Assembly (NCBI GenBank): GCA_002718155.1
Contig: PBDS01000024.1
Location: 42,831-76,376 of the forward strand
Reading direction: 5' to 3'
Origin: Pseudomonadota bacterium
Lineage (GTDB): Bacteria > Pseudomonadota > Gammaproteobacteria > Arenicellales > UBA868
Length of the DNA: 33,546 nt
This document shows positions 9,418-19,369 of this stretch, piece by piece. The position numbers and the translations under genes were made by a program. Numbering within the stretch: position 1 is the stretch's first letter; each line of letters begins with the position of its first letter. The notes beneath the pieces were generated by a model, which was given only the letters and a program-made list of their open reading frames with translations, was not told where the DNA came from and searched no databases.

Positions 9418-10221
9418 TTAAGCTCGAGGCGCCTGTTCGGAAGCGTCCCAGCGTGCAACAAACTCCAACAAGTGCTCTTCACCACTTACACTGAGTGTTG
9501 AACGGACCAGCCCACATTCTGATTCGAACCTGTTCTGGGAAAGATTACCTCGTATCAGCTCAAACTGGAGATAAACGAGGTAGGTATTAAGAACATCGGT
9601 CTCACAGTAATTCCTGATTGACTGGATATCCCCTTCATGAAAGCGATCCCACACATCGGCACCACTCATGCCCATCTTGCCAGGCAACCCTACCAGGGTG
9701 GCCACATCGTCCAGCGGTGCAACTGCTCGCATTTGGAACCCAGCCAATACATCCATAAGGTCCACGTGACGCCAATGATATCGATTGAGATAATTGTTCC
9801 ATCTGAACTCCCGATCTGATTCACCGGTGTCCCAGTAATGGGCTGCCACAACTCGGTGCAGCAGCGAACGGTAATGAAGAACCGGGAGATCAAAGCCACC
9901 ACCGTTCCAACTAATCAGAGTCGGTGTATATTTTTCAATTCCCCGAAAAAAGCGATCAATCAATTCCGCCTCATCAGAATCCTCACTACCCAGACTCCAT
10001 ATCCTGAAACCATTCTGATCCCGGAGTGCCACAGATATCGCCACGATACGCATGTGGTGCAGGGCCAGAAACTCAGATCCACCGGTTTTCTGCCGTCTGA
10101 GCGTCTGCATGGCCCGAACGACATCCTTCTCATCGCTGTCCTCTAAATTTAGTAACCTTCGACCCGCAGTCACATCTGGCACAGTTTCGATATCGAACGC
10201 AAGCAGGTTAGAAGACAACAT
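9418..10221 (-). CDS. Predicted 3'-5' exonuclease (PolB-like DEDD family)
   Basis: LLAFDIETVPDV, SWNGGGFDLPVLHYRSL, YCETDVLNTYLVYLQFE; 2 nt upstream of rlmD. Confidence 0.88.
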   Translation of the reverse strand: MLSSNLLAFDIETVPDVTAGRRLLNLEDSDEKDVVRAMQTLRRQKTGGSEFLALHHMRIVAISVALRDQNGFRIWSLGSEDSDEAELIDRFFRGIEKYTPTLISWNGGGFDLPVLHYRSLLHRVVAAHYWDTGESDREFRWNNYLNRYHWRHVDLMDVLAGFQMRAVAPLDDVATLVGLPGKMGMSGADVWDRFHEGDIQSIRNYCETDVLNTYLVYLQFELIRGNLSQNRFESECGLVRSTLSVSGEEHLLEFVARWDASEQAPRA

Positions 10222-10327
10222 CTTTATGGTTCCCTAGTTTCTGCTTCATGCCCGGCCCGGAAGTAGTCACCGTCAACTCGATCTCTATTTTCAGCCGCTG
10301 ATCCGCGGCCAGACCAGAGAGGCGGTC

Positions 10328-10357
10328 GATGTTCGGTCATGCACTGACCCCAACATC
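10328..10357 (-). terminator. Two-tier stem-loop directly after thrC stop (terminator/3'-end structure, no U-tract)
   Basis: GATGTT(28-33)/AACATC(52-57) outer stem and GGTCA(35-39)/TGACC(45-49) inner stem; 3 nt beyond the thrC stop codon. Confidence 0.45.
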
Positions 10358-10360
10358 TAT

Positions 10361-11440
10361 TTAGCCGATTGCATCCAGAATGAAGCTCCTGAGCTCTCCT
10401 GAGCGATCACTCAACCTGAAAGGATCAGGTGACTGTTGTATCGCCACATTAGGATCCTTCAACCCATGGCCTGTCAGCGTACAGACAACCAGCGAGTCGT
10501 CCGGAATCCTGCCTCCGGTCATGTCTACCTGGAGTCCTGCGACAGAGACTGCCGATGCCGGTTCACAAAAAATACCGGATCGGTCCGCCAGACTTTTCTG
10601 ACTCTTCAATATCTCGTTATCGGTTGATGATTTGAAGCACCCCCGGGACTCATCAACAGCCGCCTGTGCCAGTTCCCAAGATTGCGGATTGCCGATCCGA
10701 ATTGCTGTCGCTATGGTCTCTGGCTCCTCAATCGGATGACCACTGATGAACGGTGCAGCACCCGCCGCTTGACAGCCGATCATCCTCGGCTTGGTGTCAG
10801 AGAGGCCCGAATCAGCATATTCACCATAGCCCATCCAGTAGGCGCTGATATTCCCCGCATTCCCAACCGGCAGAAAATGATAGTCAGGGGCACGCCCTAA
10901 CTGGTCAATAATCTCAAATGCTGCTGTTTTCTGGCCGTGTAATCGGTAAGGATTTACCGAATTCACAAGTGTGACATCAGCCTCTTCGGGAATCCTTTTC
11001 ACCATTTCCATTGCAGCATCGAAATCTCCGTCTATCTGAATGACCTTTGCTCCGTGCATCATGGCCTGGGCCAGCTTGCCCAGAGCAATCTTGCCATCAG
11101 GTATCACCACGAATGCCATCACTCCTGCCCGGGCCGCGTATGCAGCTGCAGACGCAGAGGTATTGCCGGTTGATGCACAGATGACCGCCCTGCTGTTTTC
11201 ATGTACCGCCATGGTCATGGCCACAGTCATTCCACGGTCCTTGAATGAGCCAGTCGGATTGAGCCCTTCACACTTTGCATAAACCCGAATATTTCTGGAC
11301 ACATCGGACATGAACGGCAGATGAACCAGGGGTGTAGCCCCCTCATTGATATGAATTAACCGGGCACCAACCGGCACCGGGAGCCGAGTACGATATCTCT
11401 GGATTATCCCGCCAGGCTGCTCTTCTATAGGGTCCGTCAT
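10361..11440 (-). CDS. thrC: Threonine synthase
   Basis: EGATPLVHL, GLNPTGSFKDRGMTVAM (PLP lysine), ICASTGNTSASAAAYAARAG; overlaps hom by 4 nt. Confidence 0.96.
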   Translation of the reverse strand: MTDPIEEQPGGIIQRYRTRLPVPVGARLIHINEGATPLVHLPFMSDVSRNIRVYAKCEGLNPTGSFKDRGMTVAMTMAVHENSRAVICASTGNTSASAAAYAARAGVMAFVVIPDGKIALGKLAQAMMHGAKVIQIDGDFDAAMEMVKRIPEEADVTLVNSVNPYRLHGQKTAAFEIIDQLGRAPDYHFLPVGNAGNISAYWMGYGEYADSGLSDTKPRMIGCQAAGAAPFISGHPIEEPETIATAIRIGNPQSWELAQAAVDESRGCFKSSTDNEILKSQKSLADRSGIFCEPASAVSVAGLQVDMTGGRIPDDSLVVCTLTGHGLKDPNVAIQQSPDPFRLSDRSGELRSFILDAIG

Positions 11441-12768
11441 TCTGGGTGACTTGCCATGCTTTCCAGCCTGATCTTCACTACCTTCTGAGCGATAGATGGT
11501 AACGATTCAAGTTCCGGAATCGAACTTTCGATTCGCGATTCAAGCGTTCTATGAGTGATGATTACGATCGGTACAGGTGTGTCACTGGAACTGGTACCTC
11601 TTTGTCGTATGGATTCAATACTGATTCCTCGCTGACCTAGAATTCTCGCCACATCAGCAAGCACTCCCGCCTGATCCAGAGCAAGAAGCCTGAGGTAGTA
11701 AGCAGTTTCGACATCCCCCATCGGGCCACCACGCAATGGCGACAGGGAGTGAGGCTGAAACGCCAGGTGTGGAACCCGATTCTCCGGATCAGTGGTCAAA
11801 GTTCTAACCACATCGACTATGTCGGCCACAACAGAAGAGGCTGTTGGCTCTGCACCAGCGCCAGCGCCATAGTGGACTGTGGGACCGGCAGCATCTCCGA
11901 CCACAAGGATTGCGTTCATAACCCCATCAACATTTGCCAGCAGATGTTCTACCGGTATGAGACAGGGGTGAACTCTCAACTCTATCCGGGAGTCAATCCG
12001 TTTAGCTATTGCGAGATGCTTAATTCGATAACCAAAATCACCAGCGTAAGCGATATCCTGCGACGTTATACCTGTAATTCCTTCTACATAGACGTTTGCA
12101 AAATCAAGCGGGATGCCAAAAGCGATAGATGAAAGGATTGTAAGCTTATGGGCGGCATCCACCCCATCTATGTCAAAGCTGGGATCCGCCTCAGCATATC
12201 CCAGCCTTTTGGCTTCATCAAGTTTCTCATCAAATGGGCGGCCACTTTTACTCATACCCGAAAGAATATAATTTGTTGTTCCATTGACTATTCCAATCAC
12301 TTGCTCGATGCAGTTACCTGCCAGGCCTTCGCGAAGCACCTTGATGATTGATACACCACCTGCTACCGCAGCTTCAAAGGCCACCACCAGACCATTCTCA
12401 CGAGCCACCCGAAATATTTCGTTACCATGCACGGCTATCAGTGCCTTGTTGGCCGTCACAACGTGTTTGCCATTAGTCAGCGCTCTAATTACGATCTCCC
12501 GGGCCAACGTTTCTCCACCCATCAACTCTACGATGACATCAATTGTGGGATCATCGGTTAGCTCAAATGGGTCGGTGCCAAGCTCCAGACTGCTGGTGCT
12601 GCACGCTCTAGGCCTGGCCGCGTCTCTTACCGCGGCCCCCTTGACCTTGATATGCCGCCCAGCACGCCGACTGATTTCATTCGCATTGCGTTCCAGGAGG
12701 TTGACGGTTCCAGCGCCGACTGTCCCCAAACCTATGATTCCAATGTTGACCGGTTCCATGACCTTCAT
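11437..12768 (-). CDS. hom: Homoserine dehydrogenase (ACT domain)
   Basis: NIGIIGLGTVGAGTVNLL, VVTANKALIA, GIVNGTTNYIL, C-terminal ACT-like GVLADVARILGQRGISIESIRQ. Confidence 0.97.
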   Translation of the reverse strand: MKVMEPVNIGIIGLGTVGAGTVNLLERNANEISRRAGRHIKVKGAAVRDAARPRACSTSSLELGTDPFELTDDPTIDVIVELMGGETLAREIVIRALTNGKHVVTANKALIAVHGNEIFRVARENGLVVAFEAAVAGGVSIIKVLREGLAGNCIEQVIGIVNGTTNYILSGMSKSGRPFDEKLDEAKRLGYAEADPSFDIDGVDAAHKLTILSSIAFGIPLDFANVYVEGITGITSQDIAYAGDFGYRIKHLAIAKRIDSRIELRVHPCLIPVEHLLANVDGVMNAILVVGDAAGPTVHYGAGAGAEPTASSVVADIVDVVRTLTTDPENRVPHLAFQPHSLSPLRGGPMGDVETAYYLRLLALDQAGVLADVARILGQRGISIESIRQRGTSSSDTPVPIVIITHRTLESRIESSIPELESLPSIAQKVVKIRLESMASHPE

Positions 12769-12957
12769 TGATCTACCTCAGTACAATGGGAGTGGCGGCT
12801 CGTCAGTGTGGCCGAATCCAGAACCTTACAGCCTAACTGCGGACAGGGATATTCTGCCTTGCTCAATTCTACCAACCCCCCCGGAGGGTGGATACAGGCT
12901 GCAGGTAAGCGGACTGGCGCTACAATTTAGCCTGGCTATATTACGAGCCATTCAGAT

Positions 12958-13344
12958 ATGAAATACAACCTTGAGCAGGCGCCCACCATCCATACGGTTC
13001 ATTCCTTTGGCTGGGATAGTGTACGGATTGGGGCGTCTTTACAGCTGCGAAGTTTCATAGTTACACCAGATGCCCTGTACGCTGATTGGTCGGCACAGGT
13101 GGGTGTCCCTTTGACCTCCGAGGACTTGGCGCCACTGCAGCAACTTGGCGCCGATATCATCCTGATTGGCACGGGGCCAGAACAGTGCCTCCCGGATATG
13201 GCCCCTTTTCGGGCATTTGTTGATCGCGGGCAGTCGATCGAGTTCATGAGCTCAACTGCGGCGTGCCGCACGTACAATATACTGGCTATAGAGCAACGAA
13301 AGGTCGCTGCAGGCATAATCCTGCCTCTTGGAATGAAACCTTGA
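12958..13344 (+). CDS. Mth938/NDUFAF3-like (DUF498) domain protein
   Basis: Small ORF with the family pattern ...SFIVTPDALYADW...ADIILIGTGPEQ...STAACRTYNILAIEQRKVAAGIIL. Confidence 0.85.
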   Translation: MKYNLEQAPTIHTVHSFGWDSVRIGASLQLRSFIVTPDALYADWSAQVGVPLTSEDLAPLQQLGADIILIGTGPEQCLPDMAPFRAFVDRGQSIEFMSSTAACRTYNILAIEQRKVAAGIILPLGMKP

Positions 13345-13357
13345 AAGGATAGTTGCA

Positions 13358-14149
13358 TCATCTCGCCGGCAGGTATTTCAAAGGGTCGATCGGCTTTCCA
13401 TCCTGGCGTATCTCAAAATGTAGCCGGGTGGACTTTGCCCCGCTGCTCCCCATCTCGGCCACAACCTGCCCCTTCCCGACCTCGTCTCCTTCACTCACGA
13501 GCAACAGGCGATTGTGGGCATAGGCGCTGAGATAGGTCTCGTCATGTTTAACGATCAAAAGCAAACCGTACCCTCGTAACCCTGATCCTGCGTAGACAAT
13601 TCGACCTGGTGCCGCGGCCCGTACCGGGCTACCTTCGGCACCTGAGATGTCGATTCCATTGTCTCCATTGTCTACATCAAAACGGGTAATCACCTCGCCC
13701 TCACCCGGCCAGACCCACTTGTGATTCTGGGAAGAGATCGAATTAGATTTGATTTCTGCCGTCGCATTGGCCGACGAAGAATTGTCCTTCGGCTCCAAGC
13801 TAGTTGCCCTTGCCCCTGTGGCCGGTTTAACTGGCCTTGCGGCCACTTGGGCCTTGTTGGTTCCGGTACCGGCATTTCGCCCTTCTGGGCTCAACACGAC
13901 TCGGTCACCTGGCGTTAAGCGAAAAGGCGCTACCAGTTTATTCCAGCGCGCGACATCACGATAATCCAACCCGGCTTCCCAGGCGATCGTATACAGAGTG
14001 TCACCAGACCGGACGATTCGGGCAGAGTGTTTTGTTTTAACTCTGGTCAGATCACTGACGGGAATCACCGGGTTCCCCACGCACCCGCTGATCAGCAGCG
14101 CCACCACCGTCACCAGAGTGTTTCTTGTTATGGTTTCAAGTATTTTCAC
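13358..14149 (-). CDS. nlpD: Murein hydrolase activator NlpD-like lipoprotein (LysM + M23)
   Basis: Lipobox LISGC, LysM (HSARIVRSGDTLYTIAWEAGLDYRDVARWNKL), M23-like GIDISGAEGSPVRAAAPGRIVYAG...LHFEIRQDGKPIDPLKYL. Confidence 0.93.
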   Translation of the reverse strand: MKILETITRNTLVTVVALLISGCVGNPVIPVSDLTRVKTKHSARIVRSGDTLYTIAWEAGLDYRDVARWNKLVAPFRLTPGDRVVLSPEGRNAGTGTNKAQVAARPVKPATGARATSLEPKDNSSSANATAEIKSNSISSQNHKWVWPGEGEVITRFDVDNGDNGIDISGAEGSPVRAAAPGRIVYAGSGLRGYGLLLIVKHDETYLSAYAHNRLLLVSEGDEVGKGQVVAEMGSSGAKSTRLHFEIRQDGKPIDPLKYLPAR

Positions 14150-14727
14150 ATCAATGTCAATACAAAGATCAGCAGGAGCACGATAACCAACCAGCCAGCA
14201 GCATCGATGTAGCGCCTTATTGCTTGAATCAGTTCTTCATCGTCTTGAAAATATGACCCAGCGAAAACAATCAACCCGGCAACCAGAAAGAATCTTGCGC
14301 CCCGCCCGACGATAGAGGCGAGAATGAAGGGTATTAGCGGCATTGCCATCATACCGGCGCTGATCGTAAACACTTTGTAGGGTATCGGAGTAAAACCAGC
14401 AACCAGGATGATCCAAATCCCGTAGTCTGCAAACCAAGTCCTGGCCGTGGTGAAGGCATCCTCAGCGTGATAAATACCGATAAGCCACTCGCCGAGACCT
14501 CCCATAAAATATCCAAGGATCCCCCCGAGCACCGATGCCACTGTAGTCAGTCCCGCGCAACGCCAGGCTTTGCGGCGCTGGGCCAGCACCATCGGCGCCA
14601 GCATCACATCTGGTGGCACCGGAAAAAATGATGATTCAGCAAATGCTACAACGGCCAGGTAACGCATTGCATGCCGGTGCCGCGACCAGCCTAGCACCAG
14701 ATCATACAGTCGGGCGAACACTCTCAT
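14146..14727 (-). CDS. YqaA/DedA-family (VTT domain) inner membrane protein
   Basis: FAESSFFPVPPDVMLAPM...GYFMGG...AGFTPIPYKVFTISAGMM, multiple hydrophobic segments. Confidence 0.87.
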   Translation of the reverse strand: MRVFARLYDLVLGWSRHRHAMRYLAVVAFAESSFFPVPPDVMLAPMVLAQRRKAWRCAGLTTVASVLGGILGYFMGGLGEWLIGIYHAEDAFTTARTWFADYGIWIILVAGFTPIPYKVFTISAGMMAMPLIPFILASIVGRGARFFLVAGLIVFAGSYFQDDEELIQAIRRYIDAAGWLVIVLLLIFVLTLM

Positions 14728-14734
14728 CTATCGA

Positions 14735-15496
14735 TCACGAATCCCGATTGGCGATCAGTTTGACCCAATCCGACAACGCTTTCAAATTGGCATGGCGGGT
14801 CAGATCGATCTGCAATGGTGTTACCGACACATAGTTTTCCCGGATGGCATGAAAATCTGTGCCTGGGCCGGCATCTTCCTCCGGGCCTGCCGGACCGATC
14901 CAGTAAATCTCTCTGCCTCTGGGATCCTGGCCTTTGATTACCGGTTCCGCTTTGTGTCTGTGCCCCAGGCGTGTTGGCTGGTACCCCTTAAGGGATTCGA
15001 GTGGCACGTCTGGAACATTGACATTCAGGATCGTATCACTGGGCAATGGATTTGCGATCATGGTTTCTAATAGTTGGCTGACTACAACACCGGCCGTCTC
15101 AAAGTGAACAGGTTCCGAACCGACAAGGGACACCGCCAGCGAAGGATAGCCTAGAAACCGGCCTTCAGTCGCCGCAGCAACGGTTCCGGAATAGAGCACA
15201 TCATCACCCAGATTACCCCCATGATTAATGCCGGTTATAACCATATCGGGTTCCTCCTTCATGACGCCTGTAATAGCAATGTGTACGCAATCTGTCGGAG
15301 TTCCGTCGATGTAGAAGAATGTATTTGGCGCCCTTTTGACCCTCAACGGTGCGTTCAGGGTCAACGAATGGCTGGCTCCACTCCGATTGCGGTCCGGTGC
15401 GACTACGGTTATCACCCCTTTTGCTGCAACCGAGTCCGCTAACACTTTAAGGCCGGGAGCAAGATACCCGTCGTCGTTACTCAAAAGAATGTTCAT
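14735..15496 (-). CDS. surE: 5'/3'-nucleotidase SurE
   Basis: [69 protein letters not shown] track extends to 15517; the [10 protein letters not shown] start is preferred. Confidence 0.96.
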   Translation of the reverse strand: MNILLSNDDGYLAPGLKVLADSVAAKGVITVVAPDRNRSGASHSLTLNAPLRVKRAPNTFFYIDGTPTDCVHIAITGVMKEEPDMVITGINHGGNLGDDVLYSGTVAAATEGRFLGYPSLAVSLVGSEPVHFETAGVVVSQLLETMIANPLPSDTILNVNVPDVPLESLKGYQPTRLGHRHKAEPVIKGQDPRGREIYWIGPAGPEEDAGPGTDFHAIRENYVSVTPLQIDLTRHANLKALSDWVKLIANRDS

Positions 15497-15614
15497 TCGG
15501 TACGCTCTGAAGACCATCGCCGTAGATACAATTCAGGCCCGCCGTTCGACGAGCCTCAAGCAGAAGCCACTGTCATTCCCTTCGAGCTCATCAACTAGCA
15601 GCGAAACAGTAGCT

Positions 15615-15690
15615 TAATCGACTTTCTATCGGGACAGTCTGGGATTTCCCTTCGAACTATCCCCTTTACCCTTACCTACCAGGTCGATTA
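15615..15690. repeat. Nested inverted repeats in the surE upstream region
   Basis: TAATCGAC (15615-15622)/GTCGATTA (15683-15690) flanking GGGACAGT (15631-15638)/ACTATCCC (15656-15663, one G-U), with GGGATTTCCC at the centre. Confidence 0.6.
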
Positions 15691-16160
15691 TAGCGCGTCG
15701 AAAAAACCCTTCCAGTTCGGAGCACAGGAGGGCACAAACAGTTAATCTGACTGCAAATGGGGTTGAGGTATGCCCGATGGGGCGGCGCCATTCATTATTC
15801 AAATTTTGAGTCGATTTATCTTGACAATCGACAACATTCTGGCTCCTGTCAAATCTGATGTTTTTCGACTGGGAGCAAGACAATGCTGAAGAATTCAACG
15901 CGATGCACAAGATCTTCAACCTAAGCAAAGCTCTCCGAATAGCGACTGAGCCCCAAAAATCGTTGGTGTTTTGTAATTATCGTAAGAAATCCATAATATC
16001 CATCGTACCTTATGTCCTTGTGATCTCGATATGCTCCGACACCTCGCCTTGGCCGAAACAGTCGGACGTCTATACCTGACCAGATGAGGAGCAGCACCTA
16101 TATGCGGCGACTGAAAATCCAATCGGCCAGCGCTCAACATGCGGTGCCGTTACATATCCT

Positions 16161-17372
16161 ATGAAAGCTGAAGCCGGCGCCCTGAATTACAGACAGATTC
16201 GCAGGATAACACTGATTGGCACCTTCATTGACCTTGGCCTTGGATTCACCAAGATCACTGTCGGCTATCTGGCAACCTCACAAGCACTGGTCGCAGATGG
16301 AATTCACTCCCTTTCGGATCTTGTGACCGATGTGCTGGTCATCTTTGCCGCCCGGCAAAGCAGCCACGCGGCTGACGACAGGCATCCTTATGGCCACGGT
16401 CGGATCCAGACGCTCGCAACAGTCTTTCTTGCTCTGTCGCTGGGTCTGGTAGCGATTTTGATCGGATGGGACGCACTCCGGCGAATGCTCGATCCGGGGT
16501 TGTTGTTAGCGCCAGGATTCTGGGTACTGGTTGTGGCTGCAATCTCGGCATTGGCCAAAGAAGGATATTTCCGCTATGCCGTCCGCTACTCAAAGAACCA
16601 CAACTCTTCCTTACTAAAGGCCAACGCCTGGCACAGTCGTTCCGACGCTATGTCTTCAGTTGCTGTCATCGTCGGTGTGGTCGGTGTTATGGCTGGAATT
16701 CCCTGGGCAGATGCCGCCGCTGCTATCGTTGTAGCCATCTTGATACTGATCGTTGCAGTCAGAATCGGTCTGGAGGGCGCCGACGAGCTGATTGACGCGG
16801 CAGTCGACCCGGAACTCGAGCTAAGAATTCGTGCGCAGATTATGACTGTAGAAGGTATCCTGGATACGCATGAGTTGCGCACACGGCGCATGGGGCCGAA
16901 GATACTTGCCGATGTGCATATCCGTGTGGATCCCAGGATTACCGTCTCTGAAGGGCACAGAATCGGAGACGAGGTAATCAGCCGACTAAAAAATACTTTT
17001 ATAGAGTTAGATGATGTCGTCGTTCATGTTGATCCGGAAGATGACACTGAGTCCCTGCCAACAGTGTTCCTGCCGCTGCGGCACGTGATAGAGGAGAAGG
17101 TGTCCAATTGCCTGTCAGATCTCCAGATTGAACTTGGCTCACGGCCTTCATTACGCCCATTGAACCTGGTCTTGCATTATCTCAATGGCAAATATCATCT
17201 TGAGATCTGGCTGGCTATGCCGGGCAACGATTCTGTCGAGAGCACGCAGATGCTCGCGCAAAAAGTCTCTCAGAGGGTCGTGTCTATACAGGAGGTCTCG
17301 AATGTACGCGTTCTTTTTACGAGCGACCTGTCACCTCATGATCGGTCGCATCCAGACCTTCTTAAAACTTAA
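16161..17372 (+). CDS. Cation diffusion facilitator (CDF) family transporter
   Basis: ALVADGIHSLSDLVTDVLV (HxxxD), DDRHPYGHGRIQTLA, second HSRSDAMSS, C-terminal cytoplasmic domain. Confidence 0.93.
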   Translation: MKAEAGALNYRQIRRITLIGTFIDLGLGFTKITVGYLATSQALVADGIHSLSDLVTDVLVIFAARQSSHAADDRHPYGHGRIQTLATVFLALSLGLVAILIGWDALRRMLDPGLLLAPGFWVLVVAAISALAKEGYFRYAVRYSKNHNSSLLKANAWHSRSDAMSSVAVIVGVVGVMAGIPWADAAAAIVVAILILIVAVRIGLEGADELIDAAVDPELELRIRAQIMTVEGILDTHELRTRRMGPKILADVHIRVDPRITVSEGHRIGDEVISRLKNTFIELDDVVVHVDPEDDTESLPTVFLPLRHVIEEKVSNCLSDLQIELGSRPSLRPLNLVLHYLNGKYHLEIWLAMPGNDSVESTQMLAQKVSQRVVSIQEVSNVRVLFTSDLSPHDRSHPDLLKT

Positions 17373-17454
17373 GTTCTGAGTCGGTGGGAATCCAGTCACG
17401 GGCTCGCTCCGGGACGTTGACTGGTACTGATCAAAGCCTCCAGTTCTTTTGATT

Positions 17455-18723
17455 TCAGGGCATCTCACTGCTAGCTGCGGGCTCCTGCAAACGCCTGATG
17501 ACCACTTCATGAATGCGGCGTTTAGAGGCACTCTTTACCACAACCTCAAGGTCATCAAGGACGAAATTCTCACCGCTGTTGGGAATTCGTTCCGCATGAT
17601 CCAGCAACCAGCGATTCACTGTATCCGTTGCCTTGCCGGGAAGATCAACCTGAAAGAACTCTTCGACCAGTCTGATCTCTGCGGCACCATCAACGCTGAT
17701 TTTGTCCCGATCTAGCTGCACAAATTCGTCAGGCCGCTGATCACTCTCATCGTAGATTTCCCCCACCAGTTCCTCGAGGAGATCTTCAATCGTGACCACT
17801 CCCTGCATCGTACCATGTTCGTCCACCACGATCGCCAAATGCTGTTGTTCCCTTCTGAATGCGGCTATGGTGTCTGTCACTGGTTGAGCATCTGGCACGA
17901 ACTTGGGTTCCCGGCCCAGTGAATTTAGACTTACCTCTGTACCTCCATCGGCAACGACCGTGAGTAACTCTCTGACATACAAGACCCGCACCACCTCATC
18001 GGGATCATCCTCATGCAGTGGAATCCGACTGAAAGGGGTACTCCGCAGATCACCCAGCGCCTCCGCAACGGACCGCCGCCCATCGTAACTAAATACCTTG
18101 TGGCGCGGCGTCATGACGTCGGCGACCGTCAAGTCCGAGAACGCGAATGCCCGCTCGATCAGTTGTCGCTCTCCTTGCTCAATAGTGCCTTCTTCCTCTC
18201 CATACCCGATCATGCTAATCAGTTCAGATTCAGTTACGGTTGGATCGTCTTCCGAAGACGGTGCGACTCTACCTACCATCTCCGTTATCCTCTGAAATAA
18301 CCAGACAAGCGGATTCACAAGCCTTTGGAAAACGAAGATCGTTGGCGCCACCAGGAGCGAGATTCTTTCCGAGTATCGAGTCGCCAGACTTTTTGGTGTA
18401 ATTTCCCCGAAAATCAGAATGATAATAGTCAACACACCAACCGCAATGCCGGGGCCCATGGCTCCAAATAATTCAGTCGCTATCAGTGTCGCAATCGCCG
18501 CGGCGCTGATATTCACGACGTTATTGCCGATCAAAATTGCGATCAGCATTCGCTGCGGTTGATTTTTCAGTACATAGAGGGCTCGAGCGCCCCTGCGGCG
18601 CTCCTTCAACAGTGCTTTCGCCCGACCCTTGGACAAGGCGATCAAAGCGGTCTCCGAGGCCGAAAAGAACGCCGACAGAAACAAAAGGACGACAAGCAGG
18701 ATGAATCCAGTCACAGCGGACAA
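17455..18723 (-). CDS. CNNM/HlyC-CorC family protein (DUF21 + CBS pair + CorC_HlyC)
   Basis: FFSASETALIALSKGR, IFGEITPKSLATRYSE, DVMTPRHKVFSYDG, VVDEHGTMQGVVTIEDLLEELVGEI, C-terminal VDGAAEIRLVEE. Confidence 0.93.
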   Translation of the reverse strand: MSAVTGFILLVVLLFLSAFFSASETALIALSKGRAKALLKERRRGARALYVLKNQPQRMLIAILIGNNVVNISAAAIATLIATELFGAMGPGIAVGVLTIIILIFGEITPKSLATRYSERISLLVAPTIFVFQRLVNPLVWLFQRITEMVGRVAPSSEDDPTVTESELISMIGYGEEEGTIEQGERQLIERAFAFSDLTVADVMTPRHKVFSYDGRRSVAEALGDLRSTPFSRIPLHEDDPDEVVRVLYVRELLTVVADGGTEVSLNSLGREPKFVPDAQPVTDTIAAFRREQQHLAIVVDEHGTMQGVVTIEDLLEELVGEIYDESDQRPDEFVQLDRDKISVDGAAEIRLVEEFFQVDLPGKATDTVNRWLLDHAERIPNSGENFVLDDLEVVVKSASKRRIHEVVIRRLQEPAASSEMP

Positions 18724-18854
18724 TCACCCAATGCCTTGAAGGTTCGAGGAGACGGAGGTTCCGGATCAGCTTGCATCGCAGTAATTGATCTTTGTGAATC
18801 AGCCCCTGGTGGCTGAGCGCCTACTGCGCATTCTAAGCAGCCAGACCAACGGGT

Positions 18855-19226
18855 TCACTTTTCTCCTGGCAAAGACAGGGTAGCCACGTATATTGAGATC
18901 AGCTTGATTTCCTCAACAGTTATCGTAAAGGGTGGATAGTAAGGGTCGGCATCGGACCACTTGTCGTAGCCGGCCATACGAACAAACACGGGGTGCGGTC
19001 GTCGTGCATAGAACGAGTCGAACCGCTCCCGCCAGTCATCAGCCTTGACCATCCACTGAAATGACGGGGAATTGCCAATTCCGCCAAGTCGGTTGTAGTC
19101 GCCAATGACATGGCACCTGGCGCAAAGTTCCCGAGCCAGGTCAAATCCCTGGAGTACACGATCATCTGCCAATGCGGCTGTTGCGAGCGTGTAGTAAAGA
19201 TAGCCCCCAAACAGGCAACGAAACAT
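18855..19226 (-). CDS. Small monoheme cytochrome c-like secreted protein
   Basis: Signal-like MFRCLFGGYLYYTLATAALADD then CARCH heme motif. ORF track starts at 19286; the signal-peptide start at 19226 is preferred. Confidence 0.78.
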   Translation of the reverse strand: MFRCLFGGYLYYTLATAALADDRVLQGFDLARELCARCHVIGDYNRLGGIGNSPSFQWMVKADDWRERFDSFYARRPHPVFVRMAGYDKWSDADPYYPPFTITVEEIKLISIYVATLSLPGEK

Positions 19227-19369
19227 CGCAGAAATTGATTCACCTTCACTAGCACTATAGTCACTACTGCCAATCATCCGTAACAAGGGCCTGTCGAATT
19301 GAGATCACCGGTAGAAATCTTCTCAGATGGTCGATCTGCAGGCAATACCCGGGTTAGCCAATGCCCTAC

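Noticed and set aside
12284-12961. 225-aa plus-strand ORF
   Set aside because: Mostly antisense to hom; extends only into the short intergenic region.
15626-15928. 100-aa minus-strand ORF in the surE upstream gap
   Set aside because: No recognisable domain, and the putative surE promoter and nested inverted repeats lie inside it; not supported as a CDS.
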